Positions 27,142 to 38,032 of a stretch of DNA of 47,046 nucleotides are shown here, piece after piece (within the stretch, counting starts at the first letter, position 1; every line of letters starts with the position of its first letter). The stretch is from an uncultured Bacteroidales bacterium (GTDB taxonomy: Bacteria > Bacteroidota > Bacteroidia > Bacteroidales > F082). A model generated the notes under the pieces. It did not search any database, was not told where the DNA came from, and saw nothing but the letters and a program-made list of their open reading frames with translations. The translations under genes and the position numbers were made by a program. The stretch is taken from assembly GCA_946407975.1 (NCBI GenBank), contig CAMJQC010000016.1:1-47046 (forward strand), read 5' to 3'.

Positions 27142-28461
27142 TTATTCTTGAGGAATGTCTTCGCCGGTAGCTGGGTTGGCTTCGCCTGGGGTAGGATCGG
27201 CCAGTTTCCAGTCGCCGCCGTCAGGAGTGCGGGCGTAGGATTGAGGAGCCACGTTGGAGATGGTCTGTCCCCATTCGCCGGTGTTGCCTCTTTCAAAGAC
27301 GTCTCTGACGGAACCGTCGGCCATGTAAAGGGCAAAACGGACAGTCTTCTTAGCGGAGAGACCGCAGTTGAAGAAGTAGGCAGGCGTTAAGTCTGGATGG
27401 TCAGCTTCGGTATCGATGCTGTAAAGCACGAGATAACCGTGAGCAGGAACCACCATGGTGGCGTCGCCAGTCCACTTGATATCATCTTCCACACCGTCTT
27501 TGGTGATGTACATGCCTTCAAGGCTCAGATCGAGATCGCCCATGTTGTGGATCTCAATGAACTTGGTGTCGCCATTGAGTTCGTTGAGGACGATGTTGTT
27601 GTAGTCAGGCGTAGGAGGCGTTGGGGTGTCGCCGCCTTCAAGACCGAGAACGGGGTTCACACCATCCACGTTGGCAGCACCAGGGGTGGCGTCAGAATAA
27701 TACCATGTGCCATCGGCATTGCGGCTGTAAGAAGCAGGAGCCTGGACCGAGCCATAAGCTTCACCATTCAGGTCAATATTGGTCAAATTGAAGTCGTCGA
27801 TAGAGACACCAGCAGGCGTAAAGAGTTGGATACGGACGTTCTTCTTGGCGGATAGACCACTGTTGAAGATCAAAGTTGCAGGGTGTTCGGGATGGTCAGG
27901 CTGCACGTCGACGCTGTAGAGCAATACATAACCGCCGGCTTCGATGCTCACGGTGTTGTCAGCAGCCCAGTTTTGGGTACCGTCTTTCTCAATGTAAACG
28001 CCGTTGAGGTTGAGGGCTTCGTTGCCAGCGTTGTAGAGTTCAATGAATTTGTCGTTGCCGTTCAGCTCGTTCAGACGGAGCACACTATAGTCGATAGCGA
28101 CGGCCCCGACTTCATATTCCATGGCAGGAGAGACGGCTTCGAATTCGTCGTTATAAGCTTTGACGTAGAATGACACCACCGTTCCATCCGGTTGGGCGGG
28201 GATGACGCCTACGAAAACGTTCTTTTCACCGCCTGAAGTCATGGCGACTTCAGTTGTATTATCGTTGATGACGTAAGCCAGTATTGGAGTGGTTTCCTTG
28301 AAGCTGGTGATGGTGGCTGACACGGTGACGTCATCCGTTTCTTGGACAGCGGTAGGTGTGTAGCTTACATTAGAAATGGTGATGCCAGCATATTGTTTAT
28401 CCTTGACGCATGAAACGAGGCCCACCAGAAGGGCTAATGCCACAAACATTATCTTTTTCAT
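27142..28461 (-). CDS. Lipoprotein with two lamin-tail domains
   Basis: 439-residue lipoprotein (lipobox LVSC, Cys18), so anchored in a membrane and possibly surface-exposed. Residues about 26-118 form an Ig-like segment. Two lamin-tail domains follow, about 124-264 and 287-430, clearly a tandem duplication: LNELNG, KFIE, DHP, GLSAKK, the SYxR motif near ATPGAAN/PTPGEAN recur in order. They are joined by a threonine/proline linker (TPTPPTP). Lamin-tail domains are extracellular binding modules in bacteria; ligand unknown. It lies 39 bp after the porin gene and belongs to the same transcript. Confidence 0.88.
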   Translation of the reverse strand: MKKIMFVALALLVGLVSCVKDKQYAGITISNVSYTPTAVQETDDVTVSATITSFKETTPILAYVINDNTTEVAMTSGGEKNVFVGVIPAQPDGTVVSFYVKAYNDEFEAVSPAMEYEVGAVAIDYSVLRLNELNGNDKFIELYNAGNEALNLNGVYIEKDGTQNWAADNTVSIEAGGYVLLYSVDVQPDHPEHPATLIFNSGLSAKKNVRIQLFTPAGVSIDDFNLTNIDLNGEAYGSVQAPASYSRNADGTWYYSDATPGAANVDGVNPVLGLEGGDTPTPPTPDYNNIVLNELNGDTKFIEIHNMGDLDLSLEGMYITKDGVEDDIKWTGDATMVVPAHGYLVLYSIDTEADHPDLTPAYFFNCGLSAKKTVRFALYMADGSVRDVFERGNTGEWGQTISNVAPQSYARTPDGGDWKLADPTPGEANPATGEDIPQE

Positions 28462-28500
28462 ATATTCTCAATTTTAAAAAGGGTTAAACAATTTGATTGA

Positions 28501-29886
28501 TTAGAAAGCGACCTGGAAACGGGCGAGCAACATGTGGTAGTTCACACCAGCGAGGCCATCGGCGGCAACGACTTTGGTGAAGTCCTTAGTCGGGTTGCCA
28601 TCGGCATCGAGACCGACATAAAGCTTGCCTTTGCCGTTAGCATAACGGTCGTTGTTGACGTATTGATAGTTCAAGGCGAATTTGACGTTCTTGCTGAAGT
28701 AGAAGTTGAGAGCTGCGCCATAGAGTTCGGCAGAACCACCATAGATGGCTTGTGCGGCACGGCCTTCGTAATCGTTCATGTCGATGTATTCATATTTGAG
28801 GGCAAGCTCGATGTCACCCCAGCTGCGGCCGTTGCGAATACGGTTGAATTTGGCACCGTCGGAGTCGTAGCTCTGCTTACCGCCACAGAGGAGGTAGCCG
28901 CCTTCGACATACCAGCCGGAAAACTGATAGGGTTTTTCGAGGTTGGCTTCAGGTTTCAGATAAGTCCAGTCTGACAGCCAAGCGCTTTCGATGCGGAGGC
29001 CTCCAACGTGACCGGCGATTTCAGCGGTGGCGAGGAGGTTGTGGTCGGTGTTGCGGATGTCGTCAGTGTCGACATATTTCTTACGGCTGATGTTCGTGGC
29101 GTTGCGGCAGCTGTAACGCGTGACGCCGTTGATGCCGCCTTCGTCGGAGGTCTTAGGTGTGTCATACATAAAAGCACCGCCGATGTGAATGCCGTAGTCG
29201 GCTTCGTTGACGGGACGTACCACGACTTTGGCCAGATAGGAGAGACCTTCATCCATGCCGTAGTCCTTGTTCTGCGTCTCCACAAAATCGCGGGTCTCCT
29301 GACCTTCGATCTCTTGGAACAGCACGCTGGCACTACCGAAGAAATACTTGTTGCTATACTTGGCGAAGACACCGAGGTGACGACTGGGAGCCAAAGCGCT
29401 GACAATCATCGGGCGTTCCATGAACTCGAGGTAACGTGACGAAGTGTTGCGCGAGAGCGAGAAATCGGGCTTCTGGCTACCAACGCTGAACTGCCAGTTC
29501 TTTAGTCCGTTGTAGCGGACAATAGCGTCTTTCAGTTCAAAAGAGCCATTTGCCAGTTCCATGTCCACTTCACCGTACCAATCAGGGGTGATTTGGGTCT
29601 TCACGGCGAAACGGGCACGGCGGATGCTGGCACCATTGCCGATCGGGTCAGCCCACTCCTGTTGTCCGAAGTAAGCGCCGAAATCGACTTGGACTCTGGA
29701 GTCAAACCAAAGTTTGTAGTCTTTGTCTTTGGATTCAAGCACCAAGATGCCGTCGCGGCTTGAAGCGTTAACAGGCTTGACGCTCACTGTGTTGCCATAC
29801 TGGTCGACGGCTTCCTTCTCGGCATTTTGTGCGAAGGCCATAGCGCCCATCATTAGGGCAGCCATCATTAAAACAGTTTTTTTCAT
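28501..29886 (-). CDS. Phosphate-selective porin O/P-family outer-membrane channel
   Basis: 461-residue outer-membrane porin. A signal peptide (MKKTVLMMAALMMGAMAFA-Q) precedes a beta-rich barrel that ends in ARFQVAF, with the C-terminal Phe of barrel proteins. The segments IRRARFAVKTQITPDWYGEVDMEL and YLEFMERPMIVSALAPSR are typical of the OprO/OprP family. In Pseudomonas these channels pass phosphate or polyphosphate; in Bacteroidota the specificity is often unproven. It is the first gene of the five-gene cluster, with a promoter box about 70 bp upstream. Confidence 0.92.
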   Translation of the reverse strand: MKKTVLMMAALMMGAMAFAQNAEKEAVDQYGNTVSVKPVNASSRDGILVLESKDKDYKLWFDSRVQVDFGAYFGQQEWADPIGNGASIRRARFAVKTQITPDWYGEVDMELANGSFELKDAIVRYNGLKNWQFSVGSQKPDFSLSRNTSSRYLEFMERPMIVSALAPSRHLGVFAKYSNKYFFGSASVLFQEIEGQETRDFVETQNKDYGMDEGLSYLAKVVVRPVNEADYGIHIGGAFMYDTPKTSDEGGINGVTRYSCRNATNISRKKYVDTDDIRNTDHNLLATAEIAGHVGGLRIESAWLSDWTYLKPEANLEKPYQFSGWYVEGGYLLCGGKQSYDSDGAKFNRIRNGRSWGDIELALKYEYIDMNDYEGRAAQAIYGGSAELYGAALNFYFSKNVKFALNYQYVNNDRYANGKGKLYVGLDADGNPTKDFTKVVAADGLAGVNYHMLLARFQVAF

Positions 29887-29954
29887 CGTGATTTAATTTT
29901 AGTTGATTTAATGTTATTTGTTTGAAATTAACTTGATTGGATTGTTTTCATAGG

Positions 29955-29962
29955 CAAAAGTA
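29955..29962 (-). promoter_or_regulatory. -7 promoter box for the porin-SLC13 cluster
   Basis: Minus strand reads TACTTTTG, matching TAnnTTTG. Leader to the porin ATG is about 65 nt. I see no other promoter box within the cluster. Confidence 0.6.
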
Positions 29963-31809
<1,847 letters not shown>

Positions 31810-31865
31810 TCCTGTATTCGGTATGGTTTTTGTTGAAGTCGTGATGATAAAAAAGCGACTTGACA

Positions 31866-32216
31866 ATGAACCAAAACTTCACACCATTACTTGAGAATCT
31901 GGCGACTTATGCCAAAAAGGTGGGGCGTGTCGCGGCTCGTCCTATCTTGATTCTTTATTTTGTCATGAATAGCCCCAACACGCCTCGTCAGGAGAAACGC
32001 CGTATCGGTTTGGTGCTGGCCTATCTGGTACTTCCCATCGACTTGATTTCGAACAAGAAACACCCTATTTTCGGTTGGACAGATGAGATTCTTTCCATCG
32101 CTTACATTACCAAGCGGGTGCAACATCTCATCACACCTGAGATCGAGCGTCAGGTTGACGAACAGTTGGACAAATGGTTTGGCCCAAGTTCAGCACAACC
32201 TACCGTCAACCAATAA
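31866..32216 (+). CDS. YkvA-type DUF1232 small membrane protein
   Basis: 116 residues with the DUF1232 core, in which the motif LAYLVLPIDLIS and the following acidic FGWTDEI (about 51-77) form a short membrane-associated hairpin. The family is widespread but has no agreed function. TTG 31860 is in frame two codons before; ATG 31866 is the better start. It is 56 bp after guaB with no terminator between, so it may be transcribed with guaB. Confidence 0.8.
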   Translation: MNQNFTPLLENLATYAKKVGRVAARPILILYFVMNSPNTPRQEKRRIGLVLAYLVLPIDLISNKKHPIFGWTDEILSIAYITKRVQHLITPEIERQVDEQLDKWFGPSSAQPTVNQ

Positions 32217-32241
32217 TATAATTGACTGACAGAATGACAGC

Positions 32242-32640
32242 ATGAAGGCGAGCATCTCATTTCGTGAAATTGAGGATTTGTTGGCAGATAAAATCAAGAA
32301 TGGCAGTTTGCGTCTTTCTTGCATCGATGGTCAGACCATTGGGGCGACCTATAGGCTTTTATTCCCAATAACTATTGAGTTGAGGATTAAACAGATAACA
32401 AATACAGATTTGTATTTGGACTATGGTGGCGGTATAGGTGTCCCAACCGTTATCAAAGGGCTGCTGCAAATGGTAAAAAACCAGCCGAAATTGGGCTTTA
32501 TTGAATCGCTCAATGACAATGGTGTTGTCTTGCATCTCGACCAGATAGAGCAGGTCCAGCAAGTGCTTGACGCCATTGAGATTCAGGCTTTGTGTGTGAA
32601 GGAAGATGGCATAGAGGCGGAGGGAAAACTGAAGGCATAA
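32242..32640 (+). CDS. Conserved-looking protein of unknown function
   Basis: 132 residues, no signal peptide and no membrane segment. I do not recognise a domain. The sequence alternates beta strands and helices (LYLDYGGGIGVPTVIKGLL near 56-74), which suggests a small compact alpha/beta fold. It lies 25 bp after the DUF1232 gene in the same direction, and the ORF has normal codon use, so I regard it as a real gene. Confidence 0.6.
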   Translation: MKASISFREIEDLLADKIKNGSLRLSCIDGQTIGATYRLLFPITIELRIKQITNTDLYLDYGGGIGVPTVIKGLLQMVKNQPKLGFIESLNDNGVVLHLDQIEQVQQVLDAIEIQALCVKEDGIEAEGKLKA

Positions 32641-32691
32641 AGAGAGACAATAAAGGTCGTTAGTCAACGTTTTTCAAAATAATGGACGTTG

Positions 32692-32715
32692 TTTGTCGGT
32701 TTTTCCGTATTTTTA
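32692..32715 (+). promoter_or_regulatory. Possible promoter of the foldase operon
   Basis: TATTTTTA at 32708-32715 differs from TAnnTTTG only at the last base; TTTG occurs at 32692-32695 but is only 12 nt upstream, shorter than usual. Confidence 0.35.
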
Positions 32716-32762
32716 CCGCCCGTTTTAAGAATGACAGTTGAAAAGTATCTATAGAAAGAATA

Positions 32763-34781
32763 ATGAAAAAGTTTAACTTATTGAAAACGTTTGCACTGGT
32801 TGCTATCGTTTCTTTTAATCTAGGCCTTGGGGCACAATCTAAACTTGACAAGAAGGTGCTGATGACAATCGGTGATCATCCCATCACCGTGAAGGAGTTT
32901 TCTGACGTTTATTATAAGAACAACATCAAGAATGATGTGGTAGACAAGAAATCGGTTGATGAGTATCTGGACTTGTTTATCAACTTTCGTATGAAGGTGC
33001 TTGAGGCTAAGGAAATGAAGCTCGACACCAGCGCAAAGTTCAAAAAGGAGTTGGATGGTTATCGGAAGCAGTTGGCCAAGCCTTATTTTGTCAGCGAAGA
33101 TATTAGTGAGGAACTCATCAAAGAGGCTTATCAGCGCAAATTGAAGGACATTCGTGCTTCGCATATTCTTATTCGTTGCGATAAACACGCCTTGCCGTCG
33201 GATACCTTGAAAGCTTATGAGAAGGCGATGGAGATTCGCAAAAGGGCTATGAAAGGTGAGGACTTCGGCGATCTTGCCGTTCGCTATTCGGAGGATCCCT
33301 CTGCCAAAGATGTCAAGGCTACTGTCAATATGCCTGGCCGTAAAGGCAATCGTGGTGATTTGGGCTATTTCACAGTGTTTGACATGGTGTATCCTTTTGA
33401 AACGGGTGCGTATAATACTAAAGAAGGCGAGATTTCTATGCCGGTTCGCAGCGATTTCGGTTACCACCTGATTAAGGTGAATAGCGTGACCGATGCTATG
33501 GGCACAGTGCAAGCCGCCCACATTTTTCTTCAATTGCCGGCCGATGCACCTGATGCCGATGTGGATGCCATGAAGCAGAAGGCTGATAATATTTATGCGG
33601 AATTGATGGCGCAAGATGGAAAGAATTGGAATGCGCTTGTTTCACAATATAGCGATGACCGAGGGACAGCCTCTCGGGGAGGCCTCTTGAGCAATTTCAC
33701 TGTAAACCGTATTGTTCCAGAGTTTATCGAAACTTGCAAACAACTTGATATTAATGAAATTTCAAAACCCGTTCGTACAAATTACGGCTTCCATATCATC
33801 AAGCTTTTAAGCGTTAGCGGTGTGGGCGGTTTTGAAAAAGAAAGACAGGGCATCGCTGAACGTGTTGAAAAGGATATGCGTTCCAAAAAGTCGGAAGAGA
33901 TGGTGTTAAACCAGATTCGCAAAGAATACAAGTTTAAGCAGAATGACAAGAACTTGGAAGAATTTATGGCGACAATTGACAGTACTATTTTGAGTGGTGA
34001 CTATATGCCTGCTGCTTCCGTGAAGAAGAATGCCCGTCTTTTCTCCATAGGAGATAAGCAAGTCAAAGTGTCGGATTTTATTGATTATGTGCAAGCCAAG
34101 CAGAAACCGCAGAAATATGTGACGCCTGCGACTTATGCCTATCAGCTGTATGACCTCTTCTCAAACGAACAGGTGATGGACTATGCTGATGCACACCTTG
34201 AAGAGAAATACCCTGAGTTCAGGGATTTGGTACAAGAGTATTATGATGGCATTCTGCTGTTCGATCTTATGGATCGGGAAGTATGGAATAAGGCCGTTAC
34301 CGATACGGTTGGTCTAGAAGCCTTCCGCGAGCGTAATGCAGACAATTACATGTGGGGCGATCGTGCCCGCGCGGTTGTCGTAACGGTGGCGCGCGAAGAG
34401 TCTTTGCCCAAGGCGCGCGAGATCTTGCATAGCGGTATCCCGATGGATAGCGTCAAGGCTGCGGTTGAAAGGGATTCGTTGAAGTTTGTTTACGTCCGTA
34501 AGGGGCTTTACCAGAAAGGCGACAACCAATATGTGGATCAGACAGAATGGAAAGTTGGCGAATTAAATGAAATCAAGTCGACTGTCGATTCCCAAACTGT
34601 TTTCGTTGCCATTACTGAATTGCGTAAGCCCGAACCGAAGACGTTGAAAGAGGCTAAAGGATTGGTGACGTCTGATTATCAGGTTGAACTGGAGAAGAAA
34701 TGGATGGAGGCCTTGCATAAAAAATATCCTGTTAGTATTGACGTAAGCGTTTTGGATAAAGTCAGGAAGTTGTATCAATGA
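32763..34781 (+). CDS. Periplasmic peptidyl-prolyl isomerase with two parvulin domains
   Basis: 672-residue exported foldase. A signal peptide (residues 1-24, ..LGLGAQ) precedes a SurA-like N-terminal helical region. Two parvulin-type domains follow: residues about 130-240 (ASHILIRC, FGDLAVRYSEDPSA, GDLGYF, FGYHLIKV) and 247-350 (AAHIFLQL, SQYSDDRGTASRGG, YGFHIIKL). A long C-terminal region (about 360-672) lacks parvulin motifs but has coiled helices. Role inferred: isomerase/chaperone for outer-membrane proteins. First of three related genes; it overlaps the next by 4 bp. Confidence 0.9.
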   Translation: MKKFNLLKTFALVAIVSFNLGLGAQSKLDKKVLMTIGDHPITVKEFSDVYYKNNIKNDVVDKKSVDEYLDLFINFRMKVLEAKEMKLDTSAKFKKELDGYRKQLAKPYFVSEDISEELIKEAYQRKLKDIRASHILIRCDKHALPSDTLKAYEKAMEIRKRAMKGEDFGDLAVRYSEDPSAKDVKATVNMPGRKGNRGDLGYFTVFDMVYPFETGAYNTKEGEISMPVRSDFGYHLIKVNSVTDAMGTVQAAHIFLQLPADAPDADVDAMKQKADNIYAELMAQDGKNWNALVSQYSDDRGTASRGGLLSNFTVNRIVPEFIETCKQLDINEISKPVRTNYGFHIIKLLSVSGVGGFEKERQGIAERVEKDMRSKKSEEMVLNQIRKEYKFKQNDKNLEEFMATIDSTILSGDYMPAASVKKNARLFSIGDKQVKVSDFIDYVQAKQKPQKYVTPATYAYQLYDLFSNEQVMDYADAHLEEKYPEFRDLVQEYYDGILLFDLMDREVWNKAVTDTVGLEAFRERNADNYMWGDRARAVVVTVAREESLPKAREILHSGIPMDSVKAAVERDSLKFVYVRKGLYQKGDNQYVDQTEWKVGELNEIKSTVDSQTVFVAITELRKPEPKTLKEAKGLVTSDYQVELEKKWMEALHKKYPVSIDVSVLDKVRKLYQ

Positions 34782-35659
34782 GAGTGATCCGTCTAGTATC
34801 CGGTTTTTTGTTGTTTCTCCTATTTGCGGGCTGCAACGGCAAGACAAATGACACCAACGATGTTGTCGTTGCAGAGTGTTATGGCAACAGGCTATATCTA
34901 AAGGATTTGGCAGATGTTGTCCCTGTTGGCACAGATGCGTCCGACAGTATCATTCGTGTCAATGCCTATATTGACTCCTGGGTGACAAGACATCTGCTGC
35001 TTCATGAGGCAGAGAAGAACCTGAGTCCTGAAGACTTGGATTTCAAGAAACAGATAGAAGACTATCGCAACTCTTTAGCCGTCTATGCTTTTGAAACGCA
35101 ATGGGTGGATCAACACCTTGACACGGTTGTGACGGACGAACAGATAAAGTCTTATTATGATGAACATAAGGCCAATTTTCAGTTGCGTCATACTATGGTG
35201 AAAGCCGCCTATGTGGTTTTGAAAAACGACTGCAAGCAGAAATCGGAAATCCGCAAATTGATGAGTGCTAAGGGCCCTTTGTCGCACAAAGTGTTGGATC
35301 CTATGGCCTCTCTATATGCAGTCTCATGTTATCTTGACGATAGCACCTGGATTCGTTTGGATGCCTTGCAGGAAGCGATTCCTATTGAGTTCTACAATGC
35401 CCAGAGCTATTTGAAAAAGAACAAATTTGTGAGTTTCGAAAAGAAAAGGCTCACTTATATGGTGCGCTTCAATGACTATTTGATGGAAGAAAGCGTTTCG
35501 CCTTTGGAGTTTGAATATGACAATATCAAAAGCGTTATCCTGATGCAAAGAAAAAACTCACTTCTGAAGGCGCTGAATACGCAACTTTATGAAAAAGCGG
35601 CCGAGGATCATGCTTTCACGATTTACGTGGGCAGTTCGGCAACTGATGTTGATAATTAA
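34778..35659 (+). CDS. Foldase-related lipoprotein without parvulin motifs
   Basis: 293-residue lipoprotein (lipobox FAGC, Cys19). The N-terminal half looks like the SurA/PpiD chaperone helices: YIDSWVTRHLLLHEAEKNL resembles the matching stretch of the neighbours, and EQIKSYYDEHKANFQLRH is typical of the segment ahead of a parvulin domain. The domain itself is not visible, so isomerase activity is unlikely. It is probably a chaperone subunit. ATG overlaps the previous stop; the next gene follows after 12 bp. Confidence 0.75.
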   Translation: MRVIRLVSGFLLFLLFAGCNGKTNDTNDVVVAECYGNRLYLKDLADVVPVGTDASDSIIRVNAYIDSWVTRHLLLHEAEKNLSPEDLDFKKQIEDYRNSLAVYAFETQWVDQHLDTVVTDEQIKSYYDEHKANFQLRHTMVKAAYVVLKNDCKQKSEIRKLMSAKGPLSHKVLDPMASLYAVSCYLDDSTWIRLDALQEAIPIEFYNAQSYLKKNKFVSFEKKRLTYMVRFNDYLMEESVSPLEFEYDNIKSVILMQRKNSLLKALNTQLYEKAAEDHAFTIYVGSSATDVDN

Positions 35660-35671
35660 TACCTTATTTTG

Positions 35672-37045
35672 ATGAAAAAGAATATCATACTCTTCATGTT
35701 GATCCTGTTTGCACTCCCAGCGCTCGCCCAGAAAGAAGGACAAGTGATTGACAAGGTAGTGGCTGTCGTGGGAAAGAACATCATCCTTCAGTCCGATGTC
35801 GAAAACCAATACGTGCAGTATCGTCTGCAAGGTGGCGCTACGGGTTCGGCTCATGCTATGCGTTGCCAGATTCTGGAAACATTGCTTTTCCAAAAGCTCA
35901 TGCTGAACCAGGCAGAGATGGACAGTATCGTGGTGTCTGACGATAAGGTGGAAGCAGAATTGGACCGGCGCATTGGCGACTATATGAATCAGTTCGGCTC
36001 GCAGGAAAAGATGGAGGAGATGTTCAACAAGACATTGCCTGAAATCAAGAACGAGTTACGCCGTTTTTTGAAGGACCGGATGATTGAAGACCAGGTGATG
36101 AACGGCATCGTGAGCGGAGTAGAGGTGACCCCTTCTGAGGTGAGGAGTTTCTTCGCGAATCTGCCTACCGACAGTATCCCGATGGTGAGCCCTGAATATG
36201 AGATTGTGCAGATTGTGAAACGCCCTCCCGTCAGCATCGATGAGAAACTGGAAGTGAAGGACAGGCTGTATCAAATCAGAAAGCGTATTCTGGAAGGCGA
36301 GAGCTTCGCTACCATGGCGGTCATGTATTCCGAAGACCCGGGTTCTGCAAGAAAAGGCGGAGAGCTGGGCTTTGTCGGTAAAGGCGAATTTGCCCAGGCT
36401 TTCGAAAATGTGGCGTTCAACCTCCGTGATGGGGAAATCTCAGAGGTGGTGGAGACCGAGTTTGGCTTCCATATCATCCAGCTCATTGAACGTCGCGACG
36501 ATATGGTGAATTGCCGTCATATCTTGCTTACGGCCAAGGTCCCTGTCGAAGCGCTTGAGAAAGCCCAAAATGAATTGGATTCCGTCGCACAGCTGATTCG
36601 CAATGGTGAAAAGACCTTCGAAGAGGCCTGTAAGGAGTTTAGCGACGATGACTCTAAGAACAACGGCGGCTATATCACCAATGCAGGTACGGGCGCCAAC
36701 CGCATCAGCGTAGCCGACCTTCAGGAACTGGAGAACTATTATCCGGAGTTTAAGAACCTGTCGTTTGTCATCAGCCGTCTGGAAGTGGGTGAAGTCAGCG
36801 ACCCTGTCCCGATGACCACGAATGACAAGAAAGACGCCTTCCGCTTGGTTATGGTGAAGAAGAAGATCGAGGCGCATAAGGCGAATCTGAAGGATGACTA
36901 CAACCTGATACAAAGCTGGGCGTTGAATGCCAAAAAACAGCAGGTGCAACGCGACTGGATCCGTAACAAGGCAGGTAAAGCCTATATCCGCATCGACGAG
37001 AACTTCGCGGATTGCGATTTTGATTTTGAATGGACTAAGAAATAA
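35672..37045 (+). CDS. surA: SurA-like periplasmic chaperone/peptidyl-prolyl isomerase
   Basis: 457-residue exported protein with signal peptide (..LFALPALAQ). The SurA N-terminal region is recognisable (VDKVVAVVGKNIILQSDVENQ and the RRFLKDRMIEDQV segment). Parvulin domain 1 (about 175-275) has YEIVQIVKRPP, FATMAVMYSEDPGSARKGGELGF and FGFHIIQL. Parvulin domain 2 (about 285-380) has NCRHILL and the GGYI strand. SurA escorts barrel proteins to the Bam complex. ATG 35672 is preferred over the in-frame TTG at 35669. Confidence 0.93.
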   Translation: MKKNIILFMLILFALPALAQKEGQVIDKVVAVVGKNIILQSDVENQYVQYRLQGGATGSAHAMRCQILETLLFQKLMLNQAEMDSIVVSDDKVEAELDRRIGDYMNQFGSQEKMEEMFNKTLPEIKNELRRFLKDRMIEDQVMNGIVSGVEVTPSEVRSFFANLPTDSIPMVSPEYEIVQIVKRPPVSIDEKLEVKDRLYQIRKRILEGESFATMAVMYSEDPGSARKGGELGFVGKGEFAQAFENVAFNLRDGEISEVVETEFGFHIIQLIERRDDMVNCRHILLTAKVPVEALEKAQNELDSVAQLIRNGEKTFEEACKEFSDDDSKNNGGYITNAGTGANRISVADLQELENYYPEFKNLSFVISRLEVGEVSDPVPMTTNDKKDAFRLVMVKKKIEAHKANLKDDYNLIQSWALNAKKQQVQRDWIRNKAGKAYIRIDENFADCDFDFEWTKK

Positions 37046-37053
37046 GACAGAAT

Positions 37054-38013
37054 ATGTACAATTCTGATATTGATGGCGCAAAAGCGTTGGTCGAAAAATA
37101 TGACGCACTGAATAAGGAAATTGGCAAGATTATCGTTGGACAGGACGATATCATCCACGATACGATACTGTCCATCTTTTGCCAAGGACATGTGCTTCTG
37201 GTCGGTGTGCCTGGCCTGGCTAAGACGCTTTTGGTGAATACCATAGGCAAGGCCCTGGGCTTGAGTTTCAGCCGTATCCAGTTCACGCCCGACCTGATGC
37301 CTTCTGATATTGTAGGCACGGAGATTTTGGATGAATCACGTCAGTTTAAGTTTATCAAAGGCCCTGTATTTGCCAACATCATCCTTGCTGACGAAATCAA
37401 CCGTACACCTCCTAAGACGCAAGCCGCCCTGTTGGAAGCCATGCAGGAAAAGAGTGTCACGGTCTCCGGAAAGACCTATAAGTTGCAAGAGCCATTCTTC
37501 GTGTTGGCTACGCAGAATCCTATCGAGCAGGAAGGCACCTATCCGTTGCCTGAAGCCCAGCTTGACCGTTTCATGTTCAACCTGATGCTCGACTATCCGT
37601 CATATGATGAAGAGATCGACATCGTGAAGAATACCACGGTGGGCAAGGAGGTGGAGGTGAAGGCCGTCTTATCGCCCGAGGAGATCGTGTATTTCCAGCA
37701 ATTGGTGCGCCGTGTTCCGGTCCCCGATAACGTGTATGAATATGCAGTGAATCTGGTGGCCAAGACGCGCCCGAACACCGAGAAAGCTCACGAATGGGCT
37801 AACCGTTATCTCAGCTGGGGCGCAGGTCCTCGTGCTTCGCAATATCTTATCATCGGTGCTAAAGCCAATGCGTTGCTGAATGGCAAATACGCACCCGATA
37901 TAGAAGACGTGCAGCGTGTCGCTGTGCCTATTCTGCGCCACCGTATTATACGCAACTACACGGCGGAGGCTGAAGGTATAAGCATCGAAAGGATTGTCTC
38001 GGAACTGAAATAA
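37054..38013 (+). CDS. MoxR-type AAA ATPase
   Basis: 319-residue MoxR-family AAA+ ATPase, a chaperone-type ATPase often working with von-Willebrand-domain proteins. Walker A GVPGLAKT (51-58), Walker B in IILADE (109-114), sensor-1 region ATQNPIEQEGTYPLPEAQLDRF. The usual DUF58 or Bat neighbours are absent here: it is the last gene of the foldase operon, 8 bp after surA, and is followed by a terminator. The partner is therefore unclear. Confidence 0.92.
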   Translation: MYNSDIDGAKALVEKYDALNKEIGKIIVGQDDIIHDTILSIFCQGHVLLVGVPGLAKTLLVNTIGKALGLSFSRIQFTPDLMPSDIVGTEILDESRQFKFIKGPVFANIILADEINRTPPKTQAALLEAMQEKSVTVSGKTYKLQEPFFVLATQNPIEQEGTYPLPEAQLDRFMFNLMLDYPSYDEEIDIVKNTTVGKEVEVKAVLSPEEIVYFQQLVRRVPVPDNVYEYAVNLVAKTRPNTEKAHEWANRYLSWGAGPRASQYLIIGAKANALLNGKYAPDIEDVQRVAVPILRHRIIRNYTAEAEGISIERIVSELK

Positions 38014-38032
38014 GATTGCCTTAGAAAATAGT

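Noticed and set aside
28534-29439. Long valine/alanine-rich plus-strand frames (28534-28974, 29008-29439) opposite the porin gene
   Set aside because: They are antisense shadows of the porin coding frame; no start context or domain supports them.
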